This document shows, piece after piece, positions 58,954 through 64,000 of a stretch of DNA of 64,000 nt. Position numbers and translations under genes: made by a program. The stretch comes from Paraoerskovia sediminicola (GTDB taxonomy: Bacteria; Actinomycetota; Actinomycetes; Actinomycetales; Cellulomonadaceae): assembly GCF_030296575.1 (NCBI RefSeq), contig NZ_AP027729.1, forward strand, positions 1,984,001 through 2,048,000, in the 5' to 3' direction. The notes below the pieces were generated by a model. That model saw nothing but the letters and a program-made list of their open reading frames with translations, had not been told where the DNA came from and searched no databases. The first letter of the stretch is position 1, and every line of letters starts with the position of its first letter.

Positions 58954-59694
58954 GTGAACAGAACCGAGAACCTTCGCACCGAGCCTGTCGTCACCGTCGT
59001 GCAGAGCGACCCGGACTTCGGGCTCGGCACTCTGGCCGCGGCGATCGGCGACGGCGCGCGGGTCCTCCGGACGGATCTCGGCGAGGTGCTGCCGCCGCTC
59101 CACGAGGTCGGTGACGCGCTCGTCGTCCTCGGTGGCGGGCTGGCCGTCCACGCGGACGCGCCGTGGCTCAGCGACCTGCGCGACCTGCTCCGCGAGGCCG
59201 TGTCCGCCGGGGTGCCCGTCCTGGCGATCGGGCTCGGGGCCCAGCTGTTGGCGGTCGCGACGGGTGGGCGTGTCGAGATCGCACCGCCGCCCGGGCCCGA
59301 ACGCGGTGTCACGTCCCTCTACTGGCGTCGCGGGGCGTGCGACGACGCCGTGCTGGGGCGCGTCGTGGACGTCCGCGCGCGCACCACTCCCGTGGTCGGC
59401 CACCACTCCGACGCGATCGTCGACTTGCCGGCCGAAGCCGTGTGGCTGGGCTCGTCGTCCCTCTACCCGTTCCAGGGGTTCCGCGTCGGCTCGGCGCTCG
59501 GTCTGCAGTTCCAGCCCGAGGCCGACGCGGCGCTCGTGGCCGGTTGGGCCGCGCATCTCGACGCCGACCAGGCACGGACGCTGCGGACCGAGTTCGCCCT
59601 CCACGAGGAGGAGGTCGCCCGGACCGGTGCCGCGCTCGGTGCGGCGTTCATGGCGCAGGTCCGCGCGTCGATCGGCGACCCGGTCGACGCCTGA
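58954..59694 (+). CDS. Class I glutamine amidotransferase-like pseudoenzyme
   Basis: A 246-aa protein with the fold of GuaA-type glutaminases (LVVLGGGLAVHADAPW, VVGHHSDAIVDLP). The catalytic nucleophile is missing: the usual GxCxGxQ loop reads AIGLGAQLLA with Gly in place of Cys, and the usual FHPE reads QFQPE with Gln in place of His. Two of the three catalytic residues are therefore absent while the fold motifs persist, so hydrolysis of glutamine is very unlikely. It may have a binding or regulatory role. I chose GTG 58954 because a -10 hexamer lies directly upstream. Confidence 0.82.
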   Translation: MNRTENLRTEPVVTVVQSDPDFGLGTLAAAIGDGARVLRTDLGEVLPPLHEVGDALVVLGGGLAVHADAPWLSDLRDLLREAVSAGVPVLAIGLGAQLLAVATGGRVEIAPPPGPERGVTSLYWRRGACDDAVLGRVVDVRARTTPVVGHHSDAIVDLPAEAVWLGSSSLYPFQGFRVGSALGLQFQPEADAALVAGWAAHLDADQARTLRTEFALHEEEVARTGAALGAAFMAQVRASIGDPVDA

Positions 59695-59710
59695 GGCGTA
59701 TCGAGGACTG

Positions 59711-59732
59711 CCAGGGCGCGCACCGCGCCTGG
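59711..59732. terminator. Hairpin between the amidotransferase-like and TPM genes
   Basis: CCAGGGCGCG and CGCGCCTGG pair over 9 bp with one bulged G and a CAC loop, between convergent genes. Confidence 0.55.
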
Positions 59733-59746
59733 CGGGCCAGCGGCGG

Positions 59747-62250
59747 TCAGAACCGCCCGCCGCGGCTCGTCCGGCCGCCTCCCGAGCGGCCGCCGCTACG
59801 CCCGCCGAACCCCGATCGGGACGCGCGCCCGTAGCGTCCGCCGCCGAACCCGATCCCGATCATCCGCTCCGGTCGGAACCCGCCCCAGGCCCGGCGGCGT
59901 GATCCCCGAGGAGCTGGTCCACGACGATGCCGCCCAGGAGCATCCCGGTGAGGTTCGGTCCGGCCTGCCTGCGGGAGGTCCGGCCGTAACCGGCCGGTGA
60001 CCCGTAGGCGGCGTCGGTGGTGTCTTGCCGTGCGAGCTGCGCGGACGTGGCCGCGTGGCGCTCGGCCTCCTGTGCGGCCAGCAGCGCTGCTGCGGGATCG
60101 ACCGTGCGCTGGGCGCGTGCCTCCTCGAGCATGCGTCGTGCCTCCGCGAGGTGCGTCCTGGCCTCCGGCCCGACCGCTCCGCGGCGGGTCTCGATGAAGT
60201 CGTGCGCGGCGCGAACCTGCGACTCGACGCGACCGGTGGTGTCGCTGAGCAGCGCGTGGGCGCGGACGCTCCGCTCCGCAGCGGCGCGGGCCGGAGCGAG
60301 GACGTTGTCGAGCTGTGCCTCGGCGGTGGTCACACGGCGCAGCGCGGAGGCGGGGTCGTCCGCGAGGTCGTCCGCGGACCTGAGTGCAGCGCGTGCCTCG
60401 ACCAGCGCGTCGTCGAGGGCGGGCGCGTCCACGAAGGCCGCCGTGTCGGGCGCACCCCGGAGGCGGGCTGCGTCGGCGATGTCGCTCGAGATCGACGCGG
60501 TCGCGCGGGACAGCTGTGCCGACGCGCGCGCGAGGTCGCTGCGCGCGGAGTCGACGGCTGCCAGGAGGGTGGCGGCCTGGCCGACGGCGTTCTGCGCTGC
60601 GCGGGCGAGCGTCGCGGCCGCGCTCCGGTCGTGCTTGGCGAGGCGCTCGCGTCCCTGCTCGACGGCCTCCCGTGCCCCGTCGAGCAGCTCCTGCGCCTGG
60701 TCGGGGTTGTCCGCGACCGTGGCGAGGGCCTGTGCGGGGTGGCTCGTCGCCAGCGAGGCGATCGTGGTGCGCGCACCGGGGATCCGGTCACCGGTCAGCT
60801 GCACGTCCCGCTCGACCTCGTCCAGCACCTCGTGCGCACGTGCTCGGGTCTGGCGGAGCTCGTCGAAGGCGTCCGACTCGTCGTCGAGCGACTCGACGAC
60901 CGCGTCGCACACGGTGAGGATCTCGACGAGCGTCCCGTGCCGGTCGGCCGGGGGAGCCGCCGTCCCCCAGGCCGGAGCCGTCTGGCTGCCCGACGGACCC
61001 GACGCCGCCGCGTCGGTGCCGGTCGCCTCGGGGGACGCACCGGTCTGCAGGCTCGCGCGGAGCGCGAACGCCCGGGAGAGGTCGACCTTCGCGGTGGCGA
61101 GAGCGCGCTCGAACTCCCGGGTGACCTCCGACCCGAACTCCGCCTGGGCGAAGCCGAGCTCCTGCTCGCTGGTACGGATGGCGTCGTCGGCGGCCACGAG
61201 CGCCGCGTCGGAGCGCGCTCCGAGCGCCTCTTCCGAACCCTCGTACGCGTTGCGGCCTCGGGCAGGGCCTGGCGCGGCCGCGGCCCGGCTCTCCGCCCCG
61301 GGCACTGCGTCCTCGATCTCGGGCGCCGCGTCTTCCGTTCCGCGCGTCGCGTCGGCGGGCGTGGTCGCGGGGACGGGGGCGTCCTGCGGCGCTCGGACGG
61401 CGGAGGTCGCGCCGACCGCGGCAGCACCGGCGTCGCTGCTCGCGCTGCTCGCGCTGCTAGCGCTGCTAGCGAGGGCGCCGCGCTCCCCACGGCCGTACGC
61501 GGACGTCCCGGGTCCACCTCGACCGCGCGGCGACCGGGCCGGGCGGCGGCCTCGTCGACGGAGGGCGAGCAGCACCACCACCGCGATCCCGCCGACCAGT
61601 GCGACGACGAGCAGCAGCACCCACGGCACCCCGGCGCCGGGGCCAGCGGCGTCGTCGAGCGCGTCCGCGGCAGCGAGGGCAGCACCTGCCCACGACTCCT
61701 CGCGGAGCTCGTCCTTGGCGGCGCGGTCGATCGCGTCGATCTCGGCGGTCGAGAGACCGGACTGCGGATCGACCGACAGCCCGTACCGGCGGGCATCGGT
61801 GGCGACGGCCAGCACGAGGTCGTCCTCGCCCATGCCCGACAGGTTCGCGGTCTCGTCGGCCCAGACGTCGCCGTCGAGGTCGTCGAACGTGTCGACGTAG
61901 ACGACGAAGAGCTGATACCCGGTGTCGTCGGAGACCTCGTCGAGCCGTTGCCTGACCTCGTCCGTCCGGTCGCCCAGGGCGGCGTTCGGGTCGGTGATCT
62001 GCCCGGGCACGTCGATGGGCGCGACGGCCGGCAGCACGTCTGTCGAGACGTCCGCCGTCACAGCTGTCGTCGCGCCCGCCGTCACGTCCGCACTCGGACC
62101 GGCGCTCGCAGGCAGCGCGCCGAGCAGGCCGGCGCCGACGCCCAGCACGGACGCGGCCAGCACCGATGCCACCGCGCGCAGCCGTGCTGTCGTACGGCGC
62201 GTCGGCGTCGCACCCCGGGCACGACGGCGGGCCGGGACGGCAGTGCTCAT
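59747..62250 (-). CDS. TPM-domain membrane protein with long coiled coil, one frame break
   Basis: About 834 aa after repair. Signal peptide (residues 20-50), TPM domain (about 75-200; YQLFVVYVDTFDDLDG), one membrane helix (about 212-232), an Arg-rich and Ala/Ser/Asp-rich linker, a cytoplasmic helical region of about 450 residues, then a Gly/Arg/Ser-rich tail. At the CCCC run 59904-59907 one added base turns QLLGDHAAGPG into QLLGGSRRRAWGGF and continues to SRGGRF and a stop at 59747. TPM proteins are envelope proteins of uncertain role; phosphatase activity is reported for plant members. Confidence 0.83.
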
Positions 62251-62300
62251 CGAACGATCGTCACCGAGCCCTCGGGCGGGCGCATCCGCTGGGTCGCAGG

Positions 62301-63983
62301 TCATGCCTCGTTCAGGTCCTCCGCGTCGACGATCCGGTAGGCGTAGCCCTGCTCGGCCAGGAACCGCTGCCGGTGGGCGGCGAAGTCCTGGTCGACCGTG
62401 TCCCGGGCGACCACCGCGTAGAAGTGTGCCGTACGGCCGTCGGCCTTGGGGCGCATGATCCGGCCGAGGCGCTGCGCCTCCTCCTGCCGCGAGCCGAACG
62501 AGCCGGAGACCTGGATCGCCACGGACGCCTCGGGCAGGTCGATCGAGAAGTTCGCGACCTTCGACACGACGAGGTGGTTGATCTCGCCCGAGCGGAACGC
62601 GTCGTAGAGGCGCTGCCGTTCGCGGACCGTCGTCGCGCCGGTGATCAGCGGCGCGTCGAGGTGCTCGCTGAGCTCCTCGAGCTGGTCGATGTACTGCCCG
62701 ATCACGAGCACCTGGTCCTCGGGGTGCTGGGCGACGATGCGCTCGACCACCCGGTTCTTGCCGGTGGCGCTCGCGGCGAGCCGGTAGCGGTCCTCGGGTT
62801 CTGCGGTCGCGTAGACCATGCGCTCCGACTCGGGGAGGGTCAGGCGCACCTCGACGCAGTCGGCGGGCGCGATGTAGCCCTGCGCCTCGATGTCCTTCCA
62901 CGGGGCGTCGTACCGCTTGGGTCCGATCAGCGAGAACACCTCGTCCTCGCGGCCGTCCTCCCGGACGAGGGTCGCCGTCAGACCGAGCCTGCGGCGGGCC
63001 TGGAGGTCGGCGGTCATACGGAAGATCGGTGCCGGGAGCAGGTGGACCTCGTCGTAGAGCACGAGGCCCCAGTCGCGGGCGTCGAGCAGCTCGAGGTGGG
63101 TGTAGACGCCCTTCCGTCGGGTCGTGAGGACCTGGTAGGTCGCGATCGTGACGGGCTTGATCTCCTTGCGGGCGCCGGAGTACTCGCCGATCTCGTCCTC
63201 GGTCAGGTCGGTGCGGCGCAGCAGCTCGTCGCGCCACTGCCGGGCGCTGACGGTGTTGGTCACGAGGATCAGGGTCGTGGTGCCCGAGCGTGCCATCGCG
63301 CCCGCCCCGACGATGGTCTTGCCGGCGCCGCAGGGCAGGACGACGACGCCGGAGCCGCCGTGCCAGAACCCCTCGATCGCCTGCTCCTGGTACGGGCGCA
63401 CGGACCACGGCTTGCGGACCTGCGCGCCGTCGTCCGACGTCGTGACCGTCTCGGTCGTGAGTGCGATCGGGTGCTTCTCGCCGTCGACGTACCCGGCGAG
63501 GTCCTCGGCGGGCCAGCCGAGCTTGACGAGGACCTGCTTGAGGTGGCCGCGTTCGCTGGGGTGGACGATCACGGTGAGGTCGTCGATCTTCTCGCCCACG
63601 AGGCCTGCGGTGCGGCGCGACTTGAGCACCTCGGCGAGCACGGCGCGGTCGAGCGCGTGCAGGACGAGCCCGTGCGCCGGGTCCTGGATCAGCTGCAGCC
63701 GCCCGTAGCGCGCCATGGTCTCGGCGACGTCGACCAGCAGCGCGTGCGGCACGGGGTAGCGGCTGTACTCCATCAGGGCGGCGACGACCTGCTCGGCGTC
63801 GTGCCCGGCGGCGCGCGCGTTCCACAGGCCCAGCGGTGTGAGCCGGTAGGTGTGGACGTGCTCGGGGGCGCGCTCGAGCTCGGCGAACGGCGCGATCGCG
63901 CGGCGGGCGTCGCGGGCGAGCTCGTGGTCGACCTCGAGCAGGAGGGTCTTGTCGCTCTGCACGATCAGCGGGCCGTCGGCCAT
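62301..63983 (-). CDS. XPB-type DNA repair helicase
   Basis: Superfamily 2 helicase of 560 aa, actinobacterial XPB homologue (3'-5' DNA unwinding). N-terminal domain up to about 190, then Q-like PYQEQAIEGF, motif I LPCGAGKTIVGAG, motif II YDEVHLLP (DEVH), motif III LGLTATLVREDG, with motif VI AQRLGRIMRPKAD. Full length; the ATG lies 17 nt from the window edge, so its promoter is outside. The TPM gene follows by 50 nt on the same strand. Confidence 0.95.
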   Translation of the reverse strand: MADGPLIVQSDKTLLLEVDHELARDARRAIAPFAELERAPEHVHTYRLTPLGLWNARAAGHDAEQVVAALMEYSRYPVPHALLVDVAETMARYGRLQLIQDPAHGLVLHALDRAVLAEVLKSRRTAGLVGEKIDDLTVIVHPSERGHLKQVLVKLGWPAEDLAGYVDGEKHPIALTTETVTTSDDGAQVRKPWSVRPYQEQAIEGFWHGGSGVVVLPCGAGKTIVGAGAMARSGTTTLILVTNTVSARQWRDELLRRTDLTEDEIGEYSGARKEIKPVTIATYQVLTTRRKGVYTHLELLDARDWGLVLYDEVHLLPAPIFRMTADLQARRRLGLTATLVREDGREDEVFSLIGPKRYDAPWKDIEAQGYIAPADCVEVRLTLPESERMVYATAEPEDRYRLAASATGKNRVVERIVAQHPEDQVLVIGQYIDQLEELSEHLDAPLITGATTVRERQRLYDAFRSGEINHLVVSKVANFSIDLPEASVAIQVSGSFGSRQEEAQRLGRIMRPKADGRTAHFYAVVARDTVDQDFAAHRQRFLAEQGYAYRIVDAEDLNEA

Positions 63984-64000
63984 GCGGGTCCTTCCATCGG

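Noticed and set aside
59860-63825. A 1321-aa minus-strand protein
   Set aside because: Its first half is the helicase gene read in a wrong frame; the TPM protein truly begins at 62250 with a signal peptide.

Overview
The window is about 64 kb of very GC-rich, gene-dense chromosome from an actinobacterium. Lsr2, the mycothiol glycosyltransferase MshA, CarD, a WXG100 protein, an XPB-type helicase, a SenX3/RegX3 phosphate system, an MsiK/UgpC-type sugar ATPase and frequent GTG starts with 4-base gene overlaps all point there. Gene order and gene repertoire fit Micrococcales, probably Cellulomonadaceae or a close relative; the family assignment is inference. I see no insertion sequence, prophage, CRISPR array or plasmid feature. 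Apart from one tRNA-Thr the content is core and lineage-typical chromosome.

Layout. 1-18.2 kb is a long forward housekeeping run: tilS (5' end outside the window), hpt, ftsH, folate genes folE-folP-folBK, a DUF3180 protein, two bacterial-PH membrane proteins, a DUF2520 protein, panC-panD, nadB, a VanY-like peptidase, nadC and lysS. 18.2-22.8 kb: a small membrane protein, lsr2, a lactonase-type beta-propeller gene, mshA, a deazaflavin-type reductase and gpmA. 22.8-30.4 kb is the phosphate locus: phoU opposite senX3-regX3, then pstS-pstC-pstA-pstB, with PHO-box-like 11-nt repeats before pstS and between phoU and senX3. 30.4-37.1 kb: lipoprotein, carD, ispD-ispF, lipoprotein, tetR, cysS, rlmB. 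37.1-42.2 kb reverse: DUF4032 protein, msiK/ugpC, otsB, otsA (trehalose). 42.3-48.8 kb: Ser/Thr kinase, membrane protein, DsbA-like protein, tRNA-Thr, SGNH hydrolase, ung, DUF3263, LytR_C protein. 48.8-52.3 kb: secreted GH15 enzyme and groEL with two CIRCE operators. 52.5-64 kb: mini-LuxR, WXG100, HD-like hydrolase, a two-component pair, rmuC, NYN nuclease, a glutaminase-like pseudoenzyme, a TPM-domain protein and XPB helicase.

How the parts work together. The Pho block is a self-contained sensing and uptake unit: PstSCAB imports phosphate, PhoU and SenX3 signal its state, and RegX3 most likely binds the 11-nt repeats. OtsA and OtsB are adjacent and make trehalose. CarD is followed by the MEP-pathway pair ispD-ispF. 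The folate, pantothenate and NAD genes form overlapping cofactor operons.

Two window-wide patterns matter to any user. First, eleven genes (tilS, folBK, the lactonase gene, regX3, a lipoprotein gene, ispD, otsA, the Ser/Thr kinase, ung, a sensor kinase and the TPM gene) each carry one frame break that a single added G or C repairs, nearly always in a G/C run. Several of these genes are essential, so this looks like systematic base loss in the assembly and not gene decay. Second, many genes start 6-7 nt after a TAnnnT-like hexamer with no Shine-Dalgarno, which suggests many leaderless transcripts.
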